A stretch of 64,000 nucleotides of DNA from Flavobacteriaceae bacterium (GTDB taxonomy: Bacteria > Bacteroidota > Bacteroidia > Flavobacteriales > Flavobacteriaceae): NCBI GenBank assembly GCA_947491985.1, contig CANLLR010000011.1, positions 1 through 64,000 on the forward strand. The letters are read 5' to 3'. The notes under the pieces are model-generated. The model ran no database searches. It saw only the letters and a program-made list of their open reading frames with translations, and was not told the origin of the DNA. Shown here piece after piece: positions 17,873-25,898 of the stretch (position 1 is the first letter of the stretch; each line of letters begins with the position of its first letter). Position numbers and translations under genes: made by a program.

Positions 17873-18661
17873 ATGAAATTAGACATTTATCAAATAGATG
17901 CATTTACTGAAACCATTTTTGGTGGAAATCCTGCCTGTGTAGTTCCTCTTGAAAAATGGCTTTCCGATGCTGTTTTATTAAAAATAACCCAAGAAAATGC
18001 AGTAGCAGAAACTGCTTTTTATGTTATAAATGGTGATAAAATTCATTTAAGATGGTTTACACCAGAAATAGAAATGGATTTGTGCGGACATGCAACATTG
18101 GCAACTGCTCATGTATTGATTTCGATTTTAAATTATCACAATTCTCAGGTAGTTTTTCAAACGTTAAGTGGTGATTTGACAGTAACTTTTGCAAATGATT
18201 TATTTACTTTAGATTTCCCATCGCGAAAACCAATCGCATGCGAATTACCAGAATTCATTTCTAATTCCTTGAATATTCTACCGATTGAAACTTTAAAATC
18301 AAGAGATTATGTTTTGGTTTTCGAAAGAGAATTAGATATTAAAAACTTAAAAATAGACCGACAGAACTTTGATAAAGTCAACCTTCAAACAGGTGGAGTA
18401 ATTATGACTTCTAAAGGAGATAACTCTGATTTTGTGTCTCGATTTTTTACACCGCAAGCCAGCATTCTAGAAGATCCAGTTACAGGCTCGGCACATTGTT
18501 CACTCATTCCATACTGGAGTGAAAAGCTGAATAAAACCTCACTTTCTGCCATTCAATTATCCGATAGGAAAGGGTTTTTGTCCTGCGAACAAAAAGGCGA
18601 TAGAGTTTTGATTTCAGGAAAAGCAAAGACATATTTAATAGGTTCGATTTTTATCGAATAA
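17873..18661 (+). CDS. PhzF family isomerase/epimerase
   Basis: A 262-residue protein of the PhzF/diaminopimelate-epimerase-like fold. It starts KLDIYQIDAFTETIFGGNPACVV and contains DLCGHATLATAHVL and EDPVTGSAHCSLIPYW, the hallmark motifs with the family's Glu in NAVAETAFY. Family members isomerise small carboxylic acids; the substrate here is unknown. It sits between paaG and paaH in the same orientation, with an 11-bp gap to paaH, so it belongs to the operon. It is not part of the standard paa set. Phenazine synthesis is not implied. Confidence 0.9.
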   Translation: MKLDIYQIDAFTETIFGGNPACVVPLEKWLSDAVLLKITQENAVAETAFYVINGDKIHLRWFTPEIEMDLCGHATLATAHVLISILNYHNSQVVFQTLSGDLTVTFANDLFTLDFPSRKPIACELPEFISNSLNILPIETLKSRDYVLVFERELDIKNLKIDRQNFDKVNLQTGGVIMTSKGDNSDFVSRFFTPQASILEDPVTGSAHCSLIPYWSEKLNKTSLSAIQLSDRKGFLSCEQKGDRVLISGKAKTYLIGSIFIE

Positions 18662-18672
18662 TAAAACTGAAA

Positions 18673-19821
18673 ATGAAAGTAGCAATTATAGGTTCAGGAA
18701 CCATGGGAAGTGGCATCGCTCAGGTAGCGTCAACTTCGGGTTGTATCGTAAAATTATTCGATTTGAATCAAAACGCCTTAACCATAAGTGAAAATGCGCT
18801 TGAAACAACTTTGTCCAAATTAGTGGAAAAAGAAAAAATCGATGCATCCGAAAAATTCCGAATCCAAAGTAATATTTTTTATGTTAACAATTTAAAAGAG
18901 TTAGCCGATTCAGACATAGTGATTGAAGCCATCGTTGAAAATTTAGAAGTAAAGCGAAAATTATTCTCCGATTTAGAGGCGTTGGTTTCTGAAAAAGCAA
19001 TTTTAGCTTCCAACACCTCTTCATTATCAATCGCTTCCATCGCCGCTTCTTGCCAAAAACCAGAACGCGTCATCGGAATTCATTTTTTTAATCCAGCACC
19101 ATTAATGCAATTGGTTGAGGTAATTCCAGCGGTGCAAACTAGCGAAGAAGTACTCCACAAATCGGTTCAAATTATTACAGATTGGAGAAAAGTAGTAGCC
19201 GTTGGCAAAGACACACCAGGTTTTATAGTAAACCGTGTCGCAAGACCATTTTATAGCGAAAGTTTACGAATTTATGATGAAGGAGTTGCCGATTTTGCCA
19301 CCATCGATTGGGCTTTGAAAATCATTGGCGGATTCAGAATGGGCCCTTTCGAACTAATGGATATGATAGGTCACGATGTAAATTATATAGTAACAGAAAC
19401 CGTATTCACAGCCTTCTATTTCGACCCAAAATTCAAACCTTCATTCACACAAAAAAGATTGTTGGAAGCAGGATTTTTAGGAAGAAAATCAGGACGCGGA
19501 TTTTACGATTACACCAAAGAATTACCTAAACCAACAGAAGATTTAGTAGTAGCCAAAAGTATTTTCGATAGAGTCATCGTAATGCTTATCAACGAAGCAG
19601 CCGACACATTATTTTTAAACATAGCATCAGCCAAAGACATCGATAATGCTACGACCAAAGGCGTAAATTACCCAAAAGGATTACTCGCTTGGGCAGATGA
19701 ACTCGGCATCAATTGGTGCGTTGAAAAGCTTGATGAATTGTACCACGAATACCACGAAGACCGATACCGTTGCAGTCCAATTTTGCGAAGAATGGCCACT
19801 TCAAATAAAACCTTTTTCTAA
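18673..19821 (+). CDS. paaH: 3-hydroxyacyl-CoA dehydrogenase PaaH
   Basis: A 382-residue NAD-dependent dehydrogenase oxidising 3-hydroxyadipyl-CoA to 3-oxoadipyl-CoA. The Rossmann motif is GSGTMGSGIAQVAS at residues 7-20. IGIHFFNPAPLMQLVEVI carries the catalytic His, and two C-terminal helical 3HCDH segments follow (about 185-280 and 290-375). It is shorter than E. coli PaaH (475) but has both C-terminal parts. Its TAA is directly followed by the paaI ATG with no gap. Confidence 0.94.
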   Translation: MKVAIIGSGTMGSGIAQVASTSGCIVKLFDLNQNALTISENALETTLSKLVEKEKIDASEKFRIQSNIFYVNNLKELADSDIVIEAIVENLEVKRKLFSDLEALVSEKAILASNTSSLSIASIAASCQKPERVIGIHFFNPAPLMQLVEVIPAVQTSEEVLHKSVQIITDWRKVVAVGKDTPGFIVNRVARPFYSESLRIYDEGVADFATIDWALKIIGGFRMGPFELMDMIGHDVNYIVTETVFTAFYFDPKFKPSFTQKRLLEAGFLGRKSGRGFYDYTKELPKPTEDLVVAKSIFDRVIVMLINEAADTLFLNIASAKDIDNATTKGVNYPKGLLAWADELGINWCVEKLDELYHEYHEDRYRCSPILRRMATSNKTFF

Positions 19822-20229
19822 ATGGAAGGAACTAAAATCCCATACAAAATGCTTTCTCAAGATGCCTACAGTCAGTGGCTTGGTATCGAAATTATCGAAT
19901 GTGAACTCGGTCGCTGCAAAGTCGCCATGACGGTTCGCAAAGAAATGCTCAACAGTATGCACAAAGCCCACGGTGGAATCACCTATTCGTTGGCAGACAC
20001 CGCTTTCGGATTTGCAGCCAATACACACGGTAAATTTTCCGTTTCCATCGAAACATCAATAAATCACATCGAAGCAATAAATGAAGGAGATTGTCTAACC
20101 GCCGAATCAGTAATAGAAAAAGTAAATAACAAATTAGGATTCAATATAATAGAAGTTAAACGAGGCAACGAATTAGTAGCGCTTTTCAAAGGCGTAGTGT
20201 ATCGCACACAAAAAGATTGGGAAGATTAA
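19822..20229 (+). CDS. paaI: Hotdog-fold thioesterase PaaI
   Basis: A 135-residue hotdog protein with MHKAHGGITYSLADTAFGFAAN, giving the PaaI-type HGG motif and catalytic Asp, and SVSIETSINHIEAINEGDCL. PaaI hydrolyses phenylacetyl-CoA derivatives such as ring-hydroxylated CoA esters, freeing CoA from dead-end products. Length is normal (about 140). The start codon abuts the paaH stop, implying coupled translation. Confidence 0.94.
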   Translation: MEGTKIPYKMLSQDAYSQWLGIEIIECELGRCKVAMTVRKEMLNSMHKAHGGITYSLADTAFGFAANTHGKFSVSIETSINHIEAINEGDCLTAESVIEKVNNKLGFNIIEVKRGNELVALFKGVVYRTQKDWED

Positions 20230-20233
20230 AATT

Positions 20234-20261
20234 TGTCAGGCTGAGCTTGTCGAAGTCAGGA
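20234..20261. repeat. GTCAGGCTGAGCTTGTCGAAG repeat
   Basis: Immediately after paaI lies GTCAGGCTGAGCTTGTCGAA followed by GTCAGG. I recognise this as a form of the CTGAGC-GTCGAAG short repeat scattered through many bacterial genomes. Only one copy is in this window. Confidence 0.5.
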
Positions 20262-20268
20262 GCGAATC

Positions 20269-20356
20269 GCTTGGGCATTTTCAGTAGTGGCAATTCCTGC
20301 TTTCCGTTCCAAGTCCCGAAAAAAAATCGGGAGCTTTCCTCTCCAATCAGGGCTAA
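20269..20356. repeat. Dispersed intergenic element, GGGCATT...CAGGGCTA family, copy 2
   Basis: It runs from CTTGGGCATTTTCAG through CAATTCCTGCTTTCCGTTC, an apical hairpin TCCCGA/TCGGGA at about 20314-20332, to CTCCAATCAGGGCTA. Landmarks and order match the copy after paaE, while the hairpin sequence differs. Confidence 0.7.
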
Positions 20357-20413
20357 AAAGGAAATGTATTGATTAGATAATAAAATAAAATAAAAAACAA
20401 AAATAAGTTCAAA

Positions 20414-20453
20414 GTTGTAAAACTTACAACCCAAAACCTACAACCCACAACCT
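20414..20453. repeat. TACAACC spacer micro-repeat before paaJ
   Basis: GTTGTAA-AAC-TTACAAC forms a perfect 7-bp inverted repeat at 20414-20430, followed by tandem ACCTACAACC/ACCCACAACC units that end three bases before the paaJ ATG. A 21-bp run (20425-20445) is identical to coding sequence in the E2 gene at 26414-26434. Confidence 0.75.
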
Positions 20454-20455
20454 AA

Positions 20456-21658
20456 ATGGAAGCATACATCATAGACGGAGTAAGAACTCCAATCGGAAGT
20501 TACCAAGGAACACTAGCATCGGTTCGCCCAGATGATTTAGGAGCTTTGGTAATTAAATTCGTAGTAGAAAAAAATCCAAATATTCCAACGGATGCTTACG
20601 ATGACGTAATTATGGGTTGCGCTAATCAAGCCGGAGAAGACAACCGTAATGTGGCTAGAATGTCATTATTATTAGCAGGATTACCATACACGGTTCCAGG
20701 CGAAACTGTAAACCGACTTTGTAGTTCAGGATTATCAGCAATAATTCACGCCAATCGCGCCATAAAAGCAGGCGACGGACACATCTTTATAGCTGGAGGA
20801 ATCGAAAACATGACACGCGGACCATTAGTAGTTTCAAAACCATCATCAGCTTACGGAACCGATTCTAAAATGTACGACACCAGCTTCGGATGGAGATTCA
20901 TAAATCCAAAACTACACGCGATGTACGGCACTGAGGCAATGGGTGAAACTGCCGAAAATTTAGTAGAAAAATACAACATCACTCGTGAAGATCAAGATGC
21001 CTTTGCATTACATAGCCAACAAAAAGCAACTGCAGCGCAAACTTCAGGCAGATTAGCAAAAGAAATAGTTACGGTTGAAATTCAACAACGAAAAGGTGAT
21101 GCGATTCAATTCTCAAAAGATGAATTCATAAAACCAGCCACATCTGTGGAAGGTTTAGCCAAATTACGCCCAGCCTTCAAAAAAGACGGAAGCGTAACAG
21201 CTGGAAACGCTTCAGGATTAAATGATGGAGCTTGTGCAACAATCATCGCATCAGAAGATGCAGTAAAAAAATATAAATTAAAACCTTTGGCTCGAATAGT
21301 TAGTTCATCGGTTGTAGGAGTAGAACCAAGAATCATGGGAATTGGTCCAGTTGAAGCCACCAAAAAAGCACTAGAAAAAGCAGGTTTAACATTAGACCAA
21401 ATCGATATTATAGAATTAAACGAAGCCTTCGCAGCCCAAAGTATTGCGTGCATTCGAGAATTAGGATTAAAAGACAACGATCCAAGAATAAATCCGAATG
21501 GTGGTGCCATTGCCATTGGTCATCCATTGGGAGTAACCGGAGCAAGAATAGCGTATTCAGCGGCATTAGAATTACAACTTACAGGAAAAAGATACGCATT
21601 AATTACAATGTGTATTGGAGTTGGTCAAGGCTATGCTGCAATTATCGAAAGAGTATAA
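20456..21658 (+). CDS. paaJ: 3-oxoadipyl-CoA/3-oxo-5,6-dehydrosuberyl-CoA thiolase PaaJ
   Basis: A 400-residue thiolase cleaving 3-oxoadipyl-CoA to succinyl-CoA and acetyl-CoA and the dehydrosuberyl analogue. All three active-site blocks are present: NRLCSSGLSAI with the acylated Cys near residue 90, NPNGGAIAIGHPLGVTGAR, and MCIGVGQGYA with the second Cys. The N-terminus (DGVRTPIGSYQGTLASVRPDDLGA) is typical of the PaaJ/PcaF group. Length is normal. Confidence 0.95.
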   Translation: MEAYIIDGVRTPIGSYQGTLASVRPDDLGALVIKFVVEKNPNIPTDAYDDVIMGCANQAGEDNRNVARMSLLLAGLPYTVPGETVNRLCSSGLSAIIHANRAIKAGDGHIFIAGGIENMTRGPLVVSKPSSAYGTDSKMYDTSFGWRFINPKLHAMYGTEAMGETAENLVEKYNITREDQDAFALHSQQKATAAQTSGRLAKEIVTVEIQQRKGDAIQFSKDEFIKPATSVEGLAKLRPAFKKDGSVTAGNASGLNDGACATIIASEDAVKKYKLKPLARIVSSSVVGVEPRIMGIGPVEATKKALEKAGLTLDQIDIIELNEAFAAQSIACIRELGLKDNDPRINPNGGAIAIGHPLGVTGARIAYSAALELQLTGKRYALITMCIGVGQGYAAIIERV

Positions 21659-21668
21659 AACTTAGCTA

Positions 21669-21701
21669 ACGTTGCGTAAGCCTTTGCGCTCTTCGCGGTT
21701 A
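21669..21701. repeat. TTGCGTAAG-TTTGCGC spacer before paaZ, copy 1
   Basis: The paaJ-paaZ gap reads TTGCGTAAGCCTTTGCGC, then TCTTCGCGGTTAAA. A second copy of the whole 31-bp string with three substitutions lies after paaZ at 24225-24256, so the same spacer flanks the paaZ gene on both sides. Confidence 0.75.
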
Positions 21702-21712
21702 AAAAACATAAC

Positions 21713-24208
21713 ATGAACAAAACACAACATTACGTACAAGGAAAATGGACTACCGCATCAGGAGAAGGAAAACCTTCTTTTGATGCAGTTACAGGCGAAT
21801 TCATCGCAGAAACCTCTGTCGAAGGATTGGATATTCCAGCCATTTTACATTATGGAAGAACCAAATGCGGTTCAACACTCCGCAAAATGACCTTCCAAGA
21901 ACGCGGCAATATGATTAAAAATTTGGCGATGTATTTAACCAAACGCAAAGAAGCTTTTTACGAAATTAGTTATAGAACCGGTGCCACTCGCGTCGATTCG
22001 TGGATTGATATCGAAGGCGGTTTCGGTAACTTATACGCTAATGCATCCTTACGCAAATTATTCCCAAATCAATCCTATCATGTAGAAGGCGATCCAATCG
22101 ATTTGTCGAAAGGCGGACGATTTATGGCGCATCATATATTAGTTCCGAAAAAAGGAGTGGCGATTCACATTAACGCTTTCAATTTTCCAATTTGGGGAAT
22201 GTTAGAAAAATGTGCGTGCAATTGGATGGCCGGAATGCCAGCGGTAGTTTTGCCAGCGCCAGTTACCGCTTATTTAACCGAAGCTGTTGTGCGTGAAATA
22301 ATCGCGTCAAATATTTTACCAGAAGGCGCATTACAATTAATTTCAGGTACTGCTAGAAATATTTTTGATACAGTGGAAAGCCAAGATGTAATTACATTTA
22401 CAGGTTCGGCAACAACAGGAAGAGTATTAAAATCACATCCAAGATTAATTCAAGAATCAGTTCCATTTACAATGGAAGCGGACTCATTAAATGCATCAAT
22501 TTTAGGAGAAGACGCTGTTCCAGGAACTCCAGAATTTGATTTATTCATAAACCAAGCTCGTAGTGAAATCACAGTAAAAGCCGGACAAAAATGTACAGCA
22601 ATTCGTAGAATGATTGTTCCAGAAAAACTATTGGATGACGTGCAATCTGCTCTTTCTAAATCGTTAGACAAAGTGGTTATCGGCGACCCAAGATTAAAAG
22701 AGGTTCGAATGGGTGCATTGGTAAGCAAAGACCAAGTCGATGTTTTAAAAGCAAGAGTTCAAGAATTATCAAAATCAGCCAAATTAGTTTACGGCGATTT
22801 AGAAAAAACCAACATAATCGGAGCCGATGAAAAAGGAGCGTTCGTGAGTCCAATTTTACTTCGTGAAGACAATCCATTTATAAACATAGCCGTTCACGAA
22901 ACCGAAGTATTTGGACCAGTTTCTACGATTATGCCTTATAGAAACCTTGACGAAGCCATCGAATTAGCCCAAATGGGTAAAGGTTCGTTGGTGTCATCAA
23001 TTGTTACGAATTCTGACGAAATCGCCAAAGAATATGTAGTAAATGCTGCATCACATCACGGTAGAATTTTAGTATTAAATCGTGAAAATGCCAAACAAAG
23101 CACAGGTCACGGTTCGCCATTGCCATTATTGGTTCACGGTGGTCCAGGTCGCGCCGGTGGTGGCGAGGAAATGGGTGGCGTTCGCGGAATTAAACATTAT
23201 ATGCAACGATGCGCCATTCAAGGTTCGCCAACTACTTTAACCGAAATCACAGGAATTTATCAACCAAATTCAGCTTACAAAGAAATTACGCAACATCCGT
23301 TTCAATACCATTGGGAAGACATCCAACCCGGAATGTCATTACGCACTCACAATCGAACGGTTACCGATACTGACATCATCAATTTTGCCAATATCACTTG
23401 GGATCATTTTTATGCTCACACTGATATCACATCACTAGACGGAAGTATCTTCAAAAAGCGAACCGCTCACGGCTACTTCATTTTAGCAGCCGCCGCAGGT
23501 TTGTTCGTGTATCCAAATAAAGGTCCGGTTGCCGCTAATTACGGATTGGAAGAATGTCGTTTCTTGCGTCCGATATACCACAACGATACCGTTTATGTGC
23601 GTTTAACGTGCAAGCAAAAAGTCGATAGAGATGTAGCTTCTGCAGAACATCCAAGTGGAATCGTAAAATGGTTTGTTGAAGTTTTTGATACAGAAAACGA
23701 ATTGGTAGCAGTAGCTACGATTTTAACCATGGTTCAGAAAAAACAAGAAGTTTTCGTTGAAATGACCGATGAAAAAATAGCCGAATGCTTGAATAAACTG
23801 ACTGAAAATTCAAAACCAAGTTGGGGAATTCTAACGGCACAACATTTGTTAGAACATTTGGAACAAGGCTACCGAATTATGTCAGGAGAAATTCAGGATT
23901 TCGAAATTGCAACGCCTGAAAAGATTTTAGATAAAGTCCACAATTCGTTATACAATTACGATAAATTTCCAATGGGAACTAAGTTTCCAACAATGAAAAA
24001 AGACGAGTTGGAAGATTTGATTCATCCCGATTTTGAAACAGCCAAAGCCAAATTTTTCGAAGCAAGAGAAAAGTATACAACTTTTTTCAAAGAAAATCCA
24101 GAAGAAATTTTAAAGAATATGGTTTTCGGAGAAATGAATAAATACGCCTCTTATCTATTAGAAAGAAAGCATTTAAATCATCATTTTGAACAATTTAATT
24201 TAATATAA
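21713..24208 (+). CDS. paaZ: PaaZ ring-opening hydrolase/aldehyde dehydrogenase with C-terminal DUF1569-like domain
   Basis: An 831-residue bifunctional enzyme. The aldehyde dehydrogenase part (about 1-520) has the active-site Glu255 (FTMEADSLN) and Cys294 (AGQKCTAIRR). The MaoC-like hydratase part (about 525-680) has Asp564 and His569 in TWDHFYAHTD. Spacing matches E. coli PaaZ (E256, C295, D561, H566), so both activities, oxepin-CoA ring opening and oxidation of the semialdehyde, should be intact. Unlike the usual 680-residue enzyme it has about 145 extra residues: WGILTAQHLLEHLEQGYRIM through KHLNHHFEQFN, resembling DUF1569/DinB-like helical-bundle proteins. The reading frame is continuous, so this is a true fusion. 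Confidence 0.93.
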   Translation: MNKTQHYVQGKWTTASGEGKPSFDAVTGEFIAETSVEGLDIPAILHYGRTKCGSTLRKMTFQERGNMIKNLAMYLTKRKEAFYEISYRTGATRVDSWIDIEGGFGNLYANASLRKLFPNQSYHVEGDPIDLSKGGRFMAHHILVPKKGVAIHINAFNFPIWGMLEKCACNWMAGMPAVVLPAPVTAYLTEAVVREIIASNILPEGALQLISGTARNIFDTVESQDVITFTGSATTGRVLKSHPRLIQESVPFTMEADSLNASILGEDAVPGTPEFDLFINQARSEITVKAGQKCTAIRRMIVPEKLLDDVQSALSKSLDKVVIGDPRLKEVRMGALVSKDQVDVLKARVQELSKSAKLVYGDLEKTNIIGADEKGAFVSPILLREDNPFINIAVHETEVFGPVSTIMPYRNLDEAIELAQMGKGSLVSSIVTNSDEIAKEYVVNAASHHGRILVLNRENAKQSTGHGSPLPLLVHGGPGRAGGGEEMGGVRGIKHYMQRCAIQGSPTTLTEITGIYQPNSAYKEITQHPFQYHWEDIQPGMSLRTHNRTVTDTDIINFANITWDHFYAHTDITSLDGSIFKKRTAHGYFILAAAAGLFVYPNKGPVAANYGLEECRFLRPIYHNDTVYVRLTCKQKVDRDVASAEHPSGIVKWFVEVFDTENELVAVATILTMVQKKQEVFVEMTDEKIAECLNKLTENSKPSWGILTAQHLLEHLEQGYRIMSGEIQDFEIATPEKILDKVHNSLYNYDKFPMGTKFPTMKKDELEDLIHPDFETAKAKFFEAREKYTTFFKENPEEILKNMVFGEMNKYASYLLERKHLNHHFEQFNLI

Positions 24209-24224
24209 AAATAAAGACCTAGCG

Positions 24225-24256
24225 AATCTTGCGTAAACTTTGCGCTCTTTGCGGTT
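24225..24256. repeat. TTGCGTAA-TTTGCGC spacer after paaZ, copy 2
   Basis: TTGCGTAAACTTTGCGC followed by TCTTTGCGGTTAAA, nearly identical to the spacer before paaZ. It ends 11 bases before the broken crotonase start. Confidence 0.75.
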
Positions 24257-24266
24257 AAATAGTATA

Positions 24267-24374
24267 ATGGAAGCATACGTAAAAAAAAACATACAAAACA
24301 ACATCGCCACCATCGAGTTTTTTCATCCAGAACATTTGAAATTAAAAGGAGGACAGCCAGTGGCTGTCAGGTAA
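24267..24374 (+). pseudogene. Truncated duplicate of the crotonase gene 5' end
   Basis: An ATG opens a 35-codon frame whose first 22 codons, MEAYVKKNIQNNIATIEFFHPE, parallel the N-terminus of the complete crotonase that follows (MNEAYVNYTISDSIATIEFFHPE). After HPE the frame runs into HLKLKGGQPVAVR and stops. A perfect GACAGCCA-G-TGGCTGTC hairpin (24352-24368) marks the divergence point. The two copies share a 17-bp identical run (24318-24334 and 24442-24458) but differ at many synonymous sites, so this is not a fresh tandem duplication. Confidence 0.7.
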
Positions 24375-24387
24375 AAAAAATATAATT

Positions 24388-25140
24388 ATGAATGAAGCAT
24401 ATGTAAATTATACAATTAGTGATAGTATTGCTACAATTGAATTTTTTCATCCAGAACAGAATAGTCTACCAAGCGATATTTTAGCACAATTGGCCAATAC
24501 GATAAGAGAAGTTGGAAATAATTCAGAAGTCAGAGTTATCATTTTAAAAAGCGGTGGTGATAGAACATTTTGTGCTGGAGCCAGTTTTCAAGAACTAATT
24601 TCCATCAACGATGCCCCAACCGGAAAAGTATTCTTCTCCGGATTTGCCAACGTCATCAACGCCATGCGGAAATGTCCAAAATTCATCATAGGACGCATTC
24701 AAGGAAAAACCGTTGGTGGCGGAGTAGGAATAGCAGCATCAACAGATTATTGTATGGCAACCAAATTTGCAGCCATTAAATTATCCGAACTAAACGTCGG
24801 AATCGGACCATTCGTAGTGTCACCAGCCATCGAAAGAAAAATGGGAGTTTCTGCAATGTCGCAAATTGCCATCGACGCCAATTCATTTTACGACGCCAAT
24901 TGGGCTAAAGAAAAAGGATTATTCGCCAATGTTTACGAAAGCATCGAAGATTTAGATGAAGCCGTTCAAAAATTCGCCGAACATTTATGTACCTACAATC
25001 CAGAGGCTATGACCGAAATGAAAAAGGTTTTCTGGCGTGGCACAGAAGATTGGGACAATTTATTAGCCGAAAGAGCCGCAATAAGCGGTCGATTAGTATT
25101 GTCTGATTTTACTAAAGAAACGTTGAAGAAGTTTAAATAA
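24388..25140 (+). CDS. Enoyl-CoA hydratase/isomerase family protein (PaaF-like position)
   Basis: A 250-residue crotonase with FCAGASFQELISI and GRIQGKTVGGGVGIAASTDY, which form the oxyanion hole, and KLSELNVGIGPFVVSPAIER with one of the two usual catalytic Glu positions visible (LSEL). From its place next to paaZ it is the best candidate for PaaF, hydrating 2,3-dehydroadipyl-CoA. Sequence alone would also allow a methylglutaconyl-CoA hydratase-like role. The first 200 bp are more AT-rich than the rest, and a broken copy of its 5' end lies just upstream. Confidence 0.85.
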   Translation: MNEAYVNYTISDSIATIEFFHPEQNSLPSDILAQLANTIREVGNNSEVRVIILKSGGDRTFCAGASFQELISINDAPTGKVFFSGFANVINAMRKCPKFIIGRIQGKTVGGGVGIAASTDYCMATKFAAIKLSELNVGIGPFVVSPAIERKMGVSAMSQIAIDANSFYDANWAKEKGLFANVYESIEDLDEAVQKFAEHLCTYNPEAMTEMKKVFWRGTEDWDNLLAERAAISGRLVLSDFTKETLKKFK

Positions 25141-25219
25141 AGACTAAAAGATAATAGACTAAGAGATGATAGACAGAGAGTAAATCTATTATCTAATCGT
25201 CTATCATCTATTATCTACA
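25141..25219. repeat. ATAGAC/GTCTAT spacer hairpin before paaY
   Basis: Units such as GATAATAGACTAAGAGATGATAG are followed by the inverted series CGTCTATCATCTATTATCT, so the gap can fold into a long imperfect hairpin ending about seven bases before the paaY ATG. Similar GTCTAT/ATAGAC words fill the next gap at 25836-25890. Confidence 0.7.
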
Positions 25220-25226
25220 AAGAAAA

Positions 25227-25835
25227 ATGATATACGAATTCAAAGGGTTCATCCCAGTAATACACGAAAGTAGTTTCATCCATCCGCAAGCCGCGGTAAC
25301 GGGTAACGTGATTATTGGTAAAAATGTTTACGTTGGTCCAGGCGCAGCTATTCGTGGCGATTGGGGCGAAATCATTATTGAAGACGGTTGTAATGTTCAA
25401 GAAAATTGCACCATTCATATGTTTCCGGGAAAAACTTTGGTTTTGAAAGCTGGAGCGCATATTGGCCACGGAGCGATTATTCACGGAGCCAATATTGGTA
25501 AAAATTGTTTGGTCGGAATGAACGCCGTAATTATGGATGACGCGAACGTTGGTGATGAATGTATCATTGGCGCATTAAGTTTCATAAAAGCGGGTTCGCA
25601 AATTCCAAACCGAAAAATGGTAGTTGGAAATCCAGCCACAATTATAAAAGACGTTTCTGATGAAATGATCGATTGGAAAACCAAAGGAACAGCATTGTAC
25701 CAACAATTGCCAAAAGAATGTTACGAAACATTAAAAGCAGTTGAACCATTGCGAGAAATTCCGAATAACAGACTAACTCAAGACGCATTTTATGCTACAT
25801 TAAATGAATTTAAATTAAAAGAAAATAGAAAATAG
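25227..25835 (+). CDS. paaY: PaaY, hexapeptide-repeat (gamma carbonic anhydrase-like) thioesterase
   Basis: A 202-residue left-handed beta-helix protein. Hexapeptide repeats run from about residue 25 to 135 (GNVIIGKNVYVGPGAAIRGDWG, IGKNCLVGMNAVIMDDANVG). Metal-ligand His residues of the gamma-carbonic anhydrase type are visible in CTIHMFPG and HIGHGAIIHG. In the paa pathway PaaY is a thioesterase that removes dead-end CoA esters. Length agrees with PaaY (about 196). It is bracketed by two ATAGAC/GTCTAT-type repeat spacers. Confidence 0.92.
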   Translation: MIYEFKGFIPVIHESSFIHPQAAVTGNVIIGKNVYVGPGAAIRGDWGEIIIEDGCNVQENCTIHMFPGKTLVLKAGAHIGHGAIIHGANIGKNCLVGMNAVIMDDANVGDECIIGALSFIKAGSQIPNRKMVVGNPATIIKDVSDEMIDWKTKGTALYQQLPKECYETLKAVEPLREIPNNRLTQDAFYATLNEFKLKENRK

Positions 25836-25890
25836 AGGAAAGAATATAGACCGATTATAAAGTCTATTTTCTATACTCTATTCCTTTCAT
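25836..25890. repeat. ATAGAC/GTCTATTTTCTAT spacer before the E2 gene
   Basis: The gap reads GGAAAGAATATAGAC, a short loop, then GTCTATTTTCTATACTCTAT and TCCTTTC, an imperfect inverted arrangement. It ends near the E2 ATG and extends into the 3' end of paaY (GAAAATAGAAAATAG). Confidence 0.65.
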
Positions 25891-25898
25891 CTCAAAAA

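Noticed and set aside
17873..18661. Phenazine biosynthesis locus
   Set aside because: Only a PhzF-family gene is present; no phzA, B, D, E or G relatives lie nearby, and PhzF homologues are common outside phenazine producers.
24344..24352. AAAAGGAGG as a Shine-Dalgarno for the crotonase
   Set aside because: It lies inside the truncated frame, 36 bases before the real ATG, and next to a hairpin; the distance is too large for ribosome binding.
25141..25226. tRNA or structured regulatory RNA in the gap before paaY
   Set aside because: The hairpin is built of repeated ATAGAC/TCTAT words, has no cloverleaf features and resembles the other micro-repeat spacers.
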